Source of the DNA: Paramacrobiotus richtersi
Lineage: Eukaryota > Tardigrada > Eutardigrada > Parachela > Macrobiotidae
Direction of reading: 5' to 3'
Length of the DNA: 25,917 nt
Assembly: GCA_034698045.1 (NCBI GenBank)
Contig: JAQGAU010000598.1
Coordinates: forward strand, 1-25,917
The notes beneath the pieces are model-generated. The model did not search any database, was not told where the DNA came from, and saw only the letters and a program-made list of their open reading frames with translations. The translations under genes were made by a program, and so were the position numbers. Shown here in pieces: positions 10,865-21,643 of the stretch. The first letter of the stretch is position 1. Each line of letters begins with the position of its first letter.

Positions 10865-11425
10865 TATTCATGTTGTTGATAATCCGAATGGAAACTAAGG
10901 AGGACCGATGCTTTTCAAAGCAGTTTTATGGGTGTCTGCATTAAGCAAGGAAAATACGCCACAAGAACGACAGGAAACCGGTATTCGCATAAGATTAACG
11001 AAAAGGCTGCAAACTGTTAACGCGGATGTAGACGGATCATGTGTACACTGTACAGTACTTATAAAAACTTGATAAACACTCTCCGCTGTTACTGGCGATG
11101 AAGACTGGAGCTGATAAAAGCGTAGAGCTGTTGTCCATATATGAAGAATCCGCGTGTGATCGTCTTCAACTGCGCAAAAGGGCTTTCCGCTCTGGTCAGG
11201 CTTCAAACAGCTGTATGGTTTGGTATAAGCGGCACATACATAATGCAGGCTATTTCTAATGACTTTTTTGTTTTTGAATAAGTGCGGTTGAAGTTGGTTC
11301 AACAATAGTAGGGCTCCAGAACACGTAATGAAGAACATGCTAGTCAAATTTCAAGCAAATCGGACCAGGGAGTTATCGTTTTTGAAAGGACTACAGCGGA
11401 CTTCCGCAGCAGAGAAAACTGACAA

Positions 11426-11803
11426 CCCAACTAAGGCAAGGCGAAGTATCTGGATTTCCACATCTTTTATATCGTTTGAAAGAGTGTATTGTGTAGGTGC
11501 TAGATCTGCACTCAAATACTGCCAGATGAAAGACAATAAAAACTTGTTCCAGATAAAAGATATGGCGAAATGTCCGTACGCTGAAGTTATCACCACCGCA
11601 CTATGATTTGAATATTATAGTGTGGTGGCTATTTCGCGGATTATTGGCCGAGCCGACCGCCGACGAGGGAAATTCGTTGTCTTTGTGCTCGAATAACTTT
11701 TGAACCTGCAGCATGTGACAGCAGATCTAGCACCTACACATTACGCTCTTTCCAATGATATCAAAGATGCGCAAATGCAGATACGTCGAATTGCATAGTT
11801 GGG
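11426..11803. repeat. Imperfect inverted repeat (fold-back element or paired coding relics)
   Basis: The left arm (about 11426-11530) is the reverse complement of the right arm (about 11700-11803) over roughly 100 bp, with one small gap and scattered substitutions. The best block is a perfect 19-bp match, GTGTAGGTGCTAGATCTGC at 11491-11509 against its complement at 11721-11739. A second matched pair lies near the centre: CCACCGCACTAT at about 11594-11605 against ATAGTGTGGTGG at about 11617-11628, with one mismatch. Read outward from the centre, both arms encode the related peptide DLAPTxYxLSNDIKD followed by QI-R-A-like residues. They could therefore be relics of two head-to-head copies of a coding repeat or mobile element. 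The right arm has in-frame stops. The family is not recognised. Confidence 0.7.
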
Positions 11804-11814
11804 TATAATTCGAA

Positions 11815-11838
11815 GACCTTCGCTCCGCTCCGATCGAC
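11815..11838. repeat. Dispersed 24-bp motif, copy 1
   Basis: This GACCTTCGCTCC...TCGAC motif lies just outside the right arm of the inverted repeat. It matches 13806-13829 at 20 of 24 positions, and all four differences are transitions. It is probably part of a dispersed repeat. Confidence 0.5.
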
Positions 11839-13001
11839 AAAGCCGATTTCAAACTGTGCAATGAATGACTGAAGCACCGATTACCACAGGCTGTTGCGAT
11901 ATTAAGATTGCTGGACTCATATTCTGATAGAGCTTTTCTGCACAGACTGATATCTGTGAGGCAGGAGCGGAAAAAAGGTCATGCGGCATGATAAACATTC
12001 GATATATGCCTTCAGACTCACAGATCGGCCATCATATGCATGCAGATTGACAAACGACTGTAAAACAGCATTTTAGCCAGCAAAAGGCGGTCTCGGTGCC
12101 ACTGCACTGCTATGTTCGTGTGGTAAAATGACCACATCCAAAGCAAATATGTTTCATGAAAAGCTTAGAACTTTTCTAAGTTCTGCGACCATAAAACAAG
12201 TTAGCACAATTAGAAAACTTTACCCACGGGATAGAAAAGAATCTTCGCTATCTTAAAACGGAACTTCGCGTGCTAAAGCGCTTTCACACAAGCTGAGCAT
12301 AATGTTTTGTGTCCATGCGTTTTACAGTTTTTGGACGAAAAACACGTTTATGATGCGTTTGATGGACAATACACTTTACCTAGGTCGTAGTCATCCCACC
12401 ACGCGATAAAAGCGTATTTCCGTGGCACCGAGAGTCCGAGACCAGACCAGATTTTCAACGGCACTGTTTTTCACTGTTGGTTTTTGCAGTTCTTCATGCA
12501 CAGCATTAATAAATCCTTCTTTGACTACTTTACTGTACAAGATATTTTCAGTGCAAGAAAAACAAGAAAGATATTGCTTTCAGAATTAGTACTATGGTTT
12601 TCAAGAACCTGGCGATTGGTTTATGCAAATGTGACATTGCGGTACCCGCGAACGGTTCATTGTCCTGATTTGCTGACAGTGTGCAAAATAACAGCGCTAG
12701 CAAGCCAATATTGATTTAGACGACTACTGTACTGTGATGTTGGTATGTGCCGGATATCGGACAACTAACCACTTTATCTTGATCTCTCACATTGTAAGAA
12801 CTGTACAACAATCTGAAAACTAATCTGCAATTTGATGACCGTAAACAAAATGACGATGATTAGCGTGCAAAAACACATACAGGAAAGCGTTACTGTACAT
12901 TTCTTCGGTTGAACATAATGACCACTTGATGGAACGCGACATCGTAAGAGACGCCCACATAACTGACATCTAAATGAACCAAAGAAACCTTCCATCGTCA
13001 A

Positions 13002-16000
13002 TCATGGTTTAAACAAAATGGTCGGAATCTGTCCGCTGGACGTCAGACTGCGAATGGACTTTGGCTCGTTCACGCGACCCGGCACGAAGCTAAAGCGGTA
13101 CACAATGGAGCTGCCATTATCCAGGGTCACGGTGGTGCTAGCTTCTCCCGTTCCCGTTATCCCATAATCCGTATCCTTTCCCTTAATACACGTTGCTCAA
13201 AATCCCATTACCACAAGTTAAACACTCTTGTTCAAATTTTTGCATAATGGAATCTTTACCATGGTACTCACATGAATAATGCACTGGATGACACACTGTG
13301 TAGACTGTCCGATGGGGATGTCCTTGTTAAAGCGAACAGGTGAGACACATGCCGGCCCCGTGAGGAACTTGGTGGACAGCGCCGGAACTAAGACGGTCTC
13401 TTCGTGGAGCAGAGCGTGGCTCACTGCGGCAAAGACTCGGACTTTCACATTGCATTCTTCCTTTCCGCAGGTGTACACTCCGCATCCAAGAAGCTTGATA
13501 TCGCGATCCACGGAGAACCTATTACAGCAAGGACCGCGGTGGTTAAAACTGGGTCAGTGCACTCGCCCCCTGGCTGCACTGAGAAGACCGAAGCGAAGAA
13601 GCAGAAGCCTACTGTCCTGATTAATATTACTATTTGATATTAATATTCTTTAATCTAATTTATTAATACTATTTAATAATAATACTTAATAGTATTTTAA
13701 TAATAATAATACAATTGTATTATTTAATAAATATTTTTGATTCTCGGTCGTGACGGACCGACCGACAAATGCACCACATTGAATCAATTTTGGCTGAGTA
13801 TATAGGACCTCCGCTTCGCTTCGGTCGACTAGGTAGATGCCGAGCACATTGCGATGGTATACTCACTTGACCGCATCGATCACATCACCCTCGTAAACAT
13901 AACTTCGCTTGCCATACGTACTGGCAAACCTTTCGACCTGCAAGGTTATTTAAACATGTTAACGGTATATGAATGCCGTACACATGTAAGAAAACTAAAA
14001 AGACATTTGTTCCAGAACTGCTCACGCTTCCATCTTGTTGTTAGTATGTTTTCATGGAGACACACAAACGACAAGATAGCAACAAACCCCCTTTTAAAAC
14101 TTGTTTCTCTTGCTCCCTGGTGGGTTAAGTTATGCGTAAAATTTTCTACTCATTTCGAAGAACAAGCGCTAACCGGAAAAGCAGGGAGATACTTACCACT
14201 TTGTGATTACAGTTCATGAATCACTGATTCAGTCAATAACTGGAAAATGCCAGAGATGTTGATGTTCCGCGGTTCCGTAACGAATTTGATGTCTGGTTTG
14301 TGGTCGGTGACCTTGTATAAGAAAATTGACGACACCTCTTCGGACAACAGAATCCCACTCTGTAAATGATTCGCAACCGTTGTAAAGCTGACGCAATGCT
14401 TTATACGTACAGAAAACCAGTGTTAGTTTGATAATCCGTGTACCAATCTAATGGTAATCTGACTGCAGAGTTTGCCCGGCATCTCGACTTCGAGCCCGTT
14501 CAATCTAACATACAAAGTACAACTACCTTATTCTGACTCAGGACATGTTTCATTATGATCTCATATGATTTTCGTTCAGATCAATTCGCTTTACAGCCAC
14601 AGACAGCACAACAACGCTTCCTCCTGATTAACGTTTAAATATCAGTTTCTTTTCAAAATTTCTAGAACATACCTGAGCCGGACCCTCCCCGAACTCTTTG
14701 GCCGTCATCAGTGTAAATCGGATCTGATACAGCGCATCGGCCAGAGCGGCACGTTTGTATCGCATGTTGTTGGGTCGCGATTGGCGTTCGCAGTCCCGCG
14801 CCGCCCACCTGCAGTCACCCGCTATCTGTACAAACTCTGACCAACCAGTTCCATGATATATCGGTTGAGCGGATCACCCACTTCATCGCCGCTTGGTAGA
14901 CAGCTAACTCATCCACACGCAGGCTACTTCGTTTCAGAATCTCCAGGAGGAAGGTGTAGTCGATCTCCAGGAATTTGGGGGAGAGGAGGACAGCGGGGGC
15001 GAACTGATCAATGTAATTCCAGCACTTCTCCACTGTGGCATTGTTCGCATGTTCAGGCTACAACAAACAGCAGAGATGAAACAAAATTCGAAGATTTCGC
15101 CATGAACAGTATCTTTCCCTTCTCGCCAGCTACACTTCTTTATTAGTTTTAAGAATTTCTCACATAATCGCATCAACAAGAACACCATGCGAAACAGAAA
15201 ACGCCAGAAACAAGGCATCACCTTGAGCACACAGATGCCGCTCGGGCTGATCGAATTATTGAAAAGTTCGCGCTAGCTGTAGAACAGCAAACTGCTGCAG
15301 AATTTGTGCGAAAGCATTTGGCAAAATGCCTGTAAATATTTTTTAATTTTTATTTAACCGCATCTACGTATTTCATGGTATTTGTGGGGAATCTAGACTA
15401 ACCAAGACAGGGCAGCAAGAAACTAGATGGCTACCTCGAGTTTTCTCAAAGTTCGAAATTTAAACGATTTTCCTTTTTTGGTTCGAATTTCGTCATACCT
15501 TGTATTCCTCTGAGATGCAACTGCAAAGTTATACCTAACGCAACAGCTGAAGCTTCTCAGTTCTTGCGCAACTTCGATTTTCACCCACCGCGGGTTGTTA
15601 TAACAGGTAGAAACAGAATGCGTTCAGTCGGCGTCGGCGCGGTCTTTGGTCATTGGTGTTCTTACCGCGCGTTTTCATTTGACCTGTGCCGCCTTTACAC
15701 AAACGAATCGATACTGGACCGCAGCTACTGAAGAACTTGGAACACCTGCGATGCGCTGTTCCAGAAACTTTTACTACTGCCCATAACCAAACAAACGTAA
15801 AAAACTTTCAGTAGCTTCCTTCCGATGCAATGCTTTTTTAATTCAATTTTTAAGAGATTTAATAAATTTATTATTTTAACTGTTGCCGGTAACTTGTAAT
15901 TCAATGCTCGAGTTCACCTGAAACTGTTGTCCAGCTTCCAGCCACGACAGGCAGTTGGTAGCGTTCATATTTGCTCCAATCCATCCTTCGCACCGCGTGA

Positions 16001-16580
16001 CCGCAATATACACCTTGTACTTTTCAGCCGCGCAGAACACACGAAAAACGTTGTTAACGGTAAGTGTGCTCTCACATCCATACATCAGCCTGCAAAAAAT
16101 AACAACACTGAATCACTGATTCCAATAGCTCACTGCCCGAATGCTTATGAATTCAGAATTCTGTTGATGACGGCATTACTTGAGCAAAACCTCCATGACA
16201 GCCTTCTCCTCATCAACGTAGACGATTTCCGTGCCATTCATTCCATCTGTGGGTTTTCGGTCGCCGCAGAACATCTCAGAAAAAACTGGGCTTTTGGCAG
16301 CCAGGATAAACCTGAGATACAGATGATCCATCAGTCACGAAAAACCATCAAATTTTGCAGTAACAGGTAACAACTACCTTCAGTCTTACTTGTGAGCTTT
16401 AAGATTCTCTGCCTCCCAGCTGATTCCGCACTGCAGCACAACATCACTCATGTGATGGCTTTCGTACAGGAATTGGCCCATCTCACCAAAATCCCGCAAA
16501 TTCTGCTGCCATCCCCAAACGGATTCCGCGGAAGACGGGCTGACTGTGCTGGTCGAGGGAGCCGAGCCACTCGATGCCAT
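13002..16580 (-). CDS. BTB-BACK-PHR domain protein (BTBD1/2/3/6-like Cul3 adaptor)
   Basis: Nine exons give 479 aa: 16580-16390, 16311-16180, 16089-15918, 15057-14882, 14808-14673, 14359-14225, 13937-13867, 13518-13272, 13181-13002. A Ser-rich tail leads into the BTB domain (about 34-140; LKAHKFILAAKSPVF, then a FCAAEKYKV helix), the BACK domain (about 165-300; CWNYID, FLEIDYTFLLEIL, ALADALYQIRF) and a C-terminal PHR domain (about 318-479; ERFAST, FSVDRDIKLLGCGVYT, DYGITG, GQIPTILF). Proteins with this order recruit substrates to Cullin-3 ubiquitin ligases: BTB binds the cullin and PHR the substrate. Length and order match the BTBD6-like family (about 480-540 aa). Weaker borders are the exon 6 donor (GTGATT at 14224) and the exon 9 acceptor, where a site 6 nt further in is possible. 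A relation to BTBD6 in particular, rather than BTBD1/2/3, is not resolved. Confidence 0.92.
13519..13866 (-). other. BTB gene intron 7, with AT-rich block and dispersed motif
   Basis: This 348-nt intron has a GTGAGT donor and lies within the PHR domain. It contains a highly AT-rich TAATATTAAT-like block (about 13620-13735), a CGGTC...GACCG hairpin (about 13745-13762) and the second copy of the 24-bp motif at 13806-13829. Confidence 0.7.
13806..13829. repeat. Dispersed 24-bp motif, copy 2
   Basis: This GACCTCCGCTTC...TCGAC motif matches the copy at 11815-11838, differing by four transitions. It lies inside a BTB gene intron. Confidence 0.5.
14360..14672 (-). other. BTB gene intron 5
   Basis: This 313-nt intron has a GTATGT donor and a TTTACAG acceptor in phase 0, joining GPAQ to SGILLSEE of the BACK domain. 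Nothing else is recognised. Confidence 0.8.
15058..15917 (-). other. BTB gene intron 3, longest intron of the gene
   Basis: This 860-nt intron lies between the BTB and BACK domains, with a GTGAAC donor and a TTGTTGTAG acceptor in phase 0. Short open frames reading across the exon 4 acceptor are chance extensions. No embedded gene or RNA was recognised. Confidence 0.75.
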
Positions 16581-17767
16581 GATCTGTAGTCTGTACCAAT
16601 CTCAGGGTCTGTATTATTAAATTAGTCCAATGTTATTAAAATACAGTAATAATATAGTAAAAGAACAGTAAAAGTAACATTAAACGCAACAACGCCGAAA
16701 ACTATTTAATGGCAACAGAACGAGTTCCTCCGCTTAGATATTTCAGCAGCTGGCATGACTAGGGAAACATTTCGAAAGCGAAAAAGCTGCTTTTTATTGG
16801 ACGACCGTGCCGTGACTCCGCCTCTTGTACTCATCGCGGTAGCCCCATAAAAGTGCACCGCTTACCGTGCCGGATCCTACATACAACAATTACTGATTAT
16901 TCGTACTAGTGCTGTAGCGAGCTCAGGGCTTTGCGGCTTGGTGTGAGTGCCGCACCGAATGTGACGATCGGAGGAACAGATGCGGTTAATAAAATGAATT
17001 AAACTGAAACGAACTGTGGACTCATTAGCGATCGTACATTCGCATACCTGATGAAGGAATTGTGGAACGAGCTAACATTACCGGATGGATCGTATTCGAC
17101 TGAGCGGTCATTCAGATCAGCAATGGAAATCGTGGAGTCGTCAGAGTCGGTTAGCCGTTAGACTAAACGGTTCATTCACGATGAGCACTTAATTGTACAT
17201 ACTTTGTTTTGAGTTTTGCATCACGCCAATGTGACGCCACAGGAGCTGTCCCATATCTTTTGATCAAACGGTACCGGTTGTTTTCTTTTACTGTCTGTTG
17301 TTGGTCTGTTACCTTGAGCGGTGACTGCCACTGATTGTAATGGACGTTAAACCGCAATAAACAAAAAAATAATGAACCAAGAAAACTGAACCAAGATAAA
17401 CGAAGTAAGAAAATGGCATAAAAAAATGAGAATGGTTGTTACACTGACACAGGTAACACAACTGTAGAACCAGGCTTCATGGGACAGATGTGTGGCTCAC
17501 ACATCTGTGTCCGCCATTCCTTCCATCTAAACGTTATAACCAACGGTATACTTGATTTCGTGGCTCTGGGACCAATCCCTAAACATTTGTTACGTATACC
17601 GATTTGAACAAAATAAGAAGCTGTACTAAGAACGATGGTCAACCAGCGCTTGCTTGCTTTTATCAAGTCAACAGATAAAGTTATAAGAATCAGAATGTTA
17701 ATACCCCATCTTGAAACTGGATTATACCAGCATCCATTTCATCAGACGAAGTCTCATAAAGCCGCTC
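16581..17767. promoter_or_regulatory. Intergenic region upstream of the BTB gene
   Basis: This 1.19 kb gap lies between the 3' end of the carboxylesterase and the start of the BTB gene, both on the minus strand. It should hold the BTB promoter and the carboxylesterase 3' UTR. No clear TATA element or AATAAA signal in a fitting place was identified. Open frames at 17172-17357 and 17439-17666 match no family. Confidence 0.4.
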
Positions 17768-20167
17768 TCAGACCGTTGAATTGCAAGGCATTTTGACAAC
17801 ACCATCCCAGTAAGAAAACAAAGCCTGCACGTCGCCATGACCTTCTCCCCACAACCCATTTTCTCCTAGTTCCGAATACCGCCAATAATCGTTCAGCAAG
17901 GGACCGTCCATTTTTCTATAGATCGCACTGTTAGCAAAGATTTTAACATGTTCAACAGTTAGATCAGTAACTTACCCATTATAAGCGACTTGTCTGAGCA
18001 TTTGATGATAACTCCTTTCCACCACGGGATTTAAAGTAATGTTGAAAATCTTTCGATTAACTTGATCCCCAAACATGTAGCCAAGTTCCATTGCGTGAAA
18101 TGCGCCTGTAACATAGGTTAAAAACAAAATTAACACACGCAATGACTACATATGCTTCGTTGAGCAATTTACCCAGATTCGCATATCTCGAATCATAGGA
18201 AACAAGGTAAAACTGGCTGCGCGGCGCGTTGTATCCTTTCTTATGTGCATACAATGACGATTCTTTCAAAGCGGGGTAGGCAACGTTTGCGTCGGATGTG
18301 AGCTGTTCGGGGAAAAAACGGTGAAGTGGCTTTTTCGCAAGTATAGCACATCGATAGTCTTCGTACATGAAAGTATTTGAACAGCATCGCTTCGCGAGTA
18401 TCGTTTTCCTTGATGTTATAGTGCGCCATGACTCGGTCCGCTACGTAATACTTTGGAACGGGACACTGCGCCACCGATGGAAGATAAGCTTTTGCTAAGG
18501 TATCCCGCAGGACGTTCCACGTTAACGGGATGCTCACGTTGAAAAACTGTGGATTGCCGTCTGCATAACAATCGATTCGAAAGAAAATTGGCATATAAAG
18601 GCGACAAATAGTTTTTTACTTGATAATATAATTGAACTCTCCTCCCGCATGTGTCCCGTCAATAACAGCGCATCGCCGCCATTTTCTTCATGTTCGATTT
18701 GCAGAGCTGGCTCCTCTTTAAAGTGGTTGTTATCCAGGACAAAACCGTACGGTACTGCATCCTAGTGACGTCATAGATGAAATGAAATCAGAATTGTCAC
18801 GTATATGTACTTACTACAAACTCGTTGTCGAGTCCTTTGGAAGCGGCCAAAAGGTTCACCATAGGAACATTTCGAAGGCATGATATCATGTCTCTCTTTG
18901 GTTCCACTGGACAAGAAGTTGCGTTGGCCAGTTGGGTGACCTTTTCGTTAGAATTCCGCATCCAGCCTTGGTCGATAACGCTGCCGCTTAAAGCAATGGC
19001 TGCTTTAATTTGTCCTAGGAAAGTTATAATAAACTTAAGTAACAGTACTTTTTATCAACAACTTCATCAACATTGTCGTAAACATTATCAACTTGCAAAC
19101 CGTATAGAGCTTAAAGCTGAGTAAAACCACAAAAACTCAAAGCTTTTTCATGCCTCTTTCGAAGATCGCTATTTTCACGACGAAGTTTAAAATTTTAGTG
19201 CTGCATAACTGCTACCGGATTGTAGTTTATGATAATTATAAACGGTGTACTAACTTCGGTAATTTTGGTCCAAGAAAACGGCTGAAGTTATCTGCGCTCC
19301 GGAGCTTTGCCCGAAAATCGTAATACGACTGGGATCACCACCAAATTTTCTGATATGTTTGACCACCCAGTTAAAAGCAGTCTTGCAGTCGCCTAATCCG
19401 TAGTTTCCCGGTAGTGATTCATCGCCGGTGCTAAGAAATCCTGCAGTAAAACAACCGATGCTCGCAGCTGTTGTTCTAGAGCTTACACTTTGTTATTGTG
19501 ATACCCACCAAAAACAGCCAGTCGATAGTTTATCACAACAAAAACAGCGTCGGTTTCCGTTGTCAACAGGGATCCATTGTAAATATCCTTGTCGCCAACT
19601 AAAAGGAGAGTGGAACAAATTACTAACGATATTAACAGTTTTCCTCCATCTCACACTACTTTGTAATGATCCACCATGAAAGTACAACAAAACAGGAAGT
19701 GCTCTCTGCGTGTCGACTGTTGGAACGTAGATATCCAGATACAAGCAGTCTTCATTCATTGCAGCGGTCCGGTTAAACGGTCGCAAATCAGGAATGGTAG
19801 TTCCAAAAGAGATGTATCCTCGTTGTGGGCAAATGAAACCTTGTTTCAAACGGGATGGATTGCTCAGGTAGTCAAAGTTGGTGTTCTCCACGGAATGCTG
19901 AAACAGGAATAGGACTTGCAAATATTGTCAAATTTTTATTCATTTTAGCAGTTGTCCAGTTACCTGAAAACGGTCTGCAGTACCGTAACGTATTCCATAG
20001 TAAGCGTAACCAAATCTCGATGCATTTTTAGGCGAGGCATAGCGTTCGCCGTTTATGCTTACATTCGGCAGAAGATCGACAATCTTACGTGCTACATCGG
20101 ATGCTGCGGTAGAAACAATAACTGAAATGAATAAAATGGACAGAAACTTTGTAGTTGCTGATTTCAT
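17768..20167 (-). CDS. Secreted type-B carboxylesterase (alpha/beta hydrolase, COesterase family)
   Basis: Ten exons give about 554 aa: 20167-19964, 19897-19657, 19598-19509, 19440-19255, 19014-18815, 18761-18620, 18560-18367, 18302-18173, 18105-17976, 17915-17768. A signal peptide (about 1-22, ending TAAS) indicates secretion, and about nine N-glycosylation sequons fit that. Family landmarks in order: GIRYGTADRF, EDCLYLDIYVP, FHGG (oxyanion hole), INYRLAVFGF, the nucleophile elbow GQSSG with Ser224, an acid at Glu348 (MREESS) and the catalytic His466 in GAFHAMELGYMFG. The triad is complete, so it is a predicted active ester hydrolase and not a neuroligin-type pseudoenzyme. There is no C-terminal hydrophobic tail or membrane segment. 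The substrate is unknown. The exon 2 donor may be 3 nt earlier (19660). Joining exons 7 and 8 across a 64-nt intron explains an apparent frame change near 18310-18366. Confidence 0.93.
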
Positions 20168-21643
20168 GTTGGACTGAAAAATTACAGAAAGACTACAAGT
20201 CCAGTAACCGTCAAGCGATCTCGCGCACTGCGATATAGCGGCACTTTAATAGTTTCTGGAGAATCTGCTGACACGGATATATCGTGCGGTTTGTAGAAAA
20301 AACATCAAAGCTATCAGATATATATAGGAACGTTTGAATAAACAGTTGCTCAACGCACAAGAAAAATAGCCTGTCAGTGCATGATTGATCGTTGTACGTA
20401 AACCGGCAATATACGGTTATTATATACCGCAAAATGATGGCTTATGGCGATCACTCGAACTTTTATAAACGCTGTAAGAGAATCAATCGTATAAGTCGTA
20501 TAACATCCGCCTAAACAAAAACCGGATATTTGTGCGTATGTATGTACAGTACGTGCGCAAAATTCTCAGTCTCGTAATATTTCTTTACTGATCCAAAAAA
20601 TTGTATCACAATTTGTCGCAAAAATACCCTGTTATTGTTTTACTGCAGGTTACTGCAGCAGGTACGTATATCAGCGCAGTCGATGGTCACTAAGTTATAT
20701 GATAGGGTACTAAAGTCTAAGCAAGATCCAACTTTTAATTCCGTATCTTGACCTCCCTGTGCGGCGCTGTTAATGGAGCTTTGCGGAAATAACAGGCTCG
20801 GGTGCAGCGAGTGTTTTTTACTCAAAAACGAAGTCGACGGACCACAAAACTGATGTCCGAGGTGGGGTAGGTTAAAAAGCTTTTTTTATTCTTCAGAATT
20901 GAAAAACCTAGTGCGAGACTGGCGAACCTGGAGCGCACTGGGTTTTGCAAAACGAATTATGAATATGCTGTCGAATGAACCGACTCGCTGAAGCGTCGGC
21001 ACCGTCAAAAACTAAATAAAGTGGGGGGTTGTCTGGCATAACTGCTCTAACTTGCCTTAGGTATGGGTGGATTTCTGCCACTATTGTAGCTCGCATTCAC
21101 GTCATTAACATGAGCTGCTATAATATTATTAACTACTAAGTACATTCTCGTTGTTATGTGAATAAGCATCAAATGTAGTAGTTAGATCTGCTTAAGCTCG
21201 ATCATGTTTATCGCAAAGGAATGGACTCGCGTTCAGGACTGAAACTTTAGGACCTTCCCGTCTTGTCTACTGAGCTTTACGAAAACCAGCAATCGGCTAG
21301 TCTATGACTCTATGTTAACGTACTTCAAAATACACGGTATGTTTAGTGCTAGAAAACCAATTGACTAACGGGCGTGAGCTGCAGGAATGCTATATTACTA
21401 AGGCGATCGAAAAAATGCGTTGTCGATGACATCTTTACAAGACAGTATCTTTATAATACTGAAAAACAGAGCCAGGTTGTCGAATAACTTTACGAGCCGA
21501 TCATTAAATCAGTACTGGTCATTACACAAACTTCCTGGATTGAATTGTATTGCTCATAGCGCAAAGTAAGAGTCTTATAACACAGTTATCGCAGAGTAAA
21601 AGAATCGGATTTCGTGCAGGTAATTCCACAAGGAAGAGATACA
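20168..21643. other. Intergenic region between carboxylesterase and receptor guanylate cyclase
   Basis: This 1.48 kb gap holds the 3' UTR of the upstream cyclase gene and the carboxylesterase promoter. Open frames at 20211-20432, 20640-20825 and 20908-21096 resemble no known protein. No RNA gene or repeat was recognised. Confidence 0.55.
20460..20467 (-). promoter_or_regulatory. Possible TATA box of the carboxylesterase
   Basis: TATAAAAG on the minus strand lies about 290 nt upstream of the carboxylesterase start codon, implying a 5' UTR of about 260 nt. A second AT-rich TATATATA stretch at about 20318-20327 is closer. Neither is confirmed. Confidence 0.25.

Larger units (their letters stand above)
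10705..13001. other. Intergenic region between convergent PIWI and BTB genes
   Basis: This 2.3 kb gap separates two genes whose 3' ends face each other. It holds a TTG microsatellite (about 10841-10864) and a large imperfect inverted repeat (11426-11803). Open frames at 10895-11347, 12484-12714 and 12774-13001 match no family and lack splice or codon support. No RNA gene was recognised. Confidence 0.6.

Noticed and set aside
10895..12714. Several ORFs of 75-150 codons in the gap after the PIWI gene
   Set aside because: They show no family resemblance or plausible splice partners; two overlap the inverted repeat and one ends there.
18303..18366. Apparent frameshift in the carboxylesterase, with two overlapping minus-strand frames carrying matching halves
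   Set aside because: A 64-nt intron (GTACGA donor, CCGAACAG acceptor) joins the frames in phase and restores the family spacing (KYFH to LTSDANVAYP).
17768..20167. Acetylcholinesterase or neuroligin identity
   Set aside because: No membrane segment or cholinesterase tail was seen, and a full catalytic triad rules out the neuroligin type. Only general carboxylesterase features are supported.
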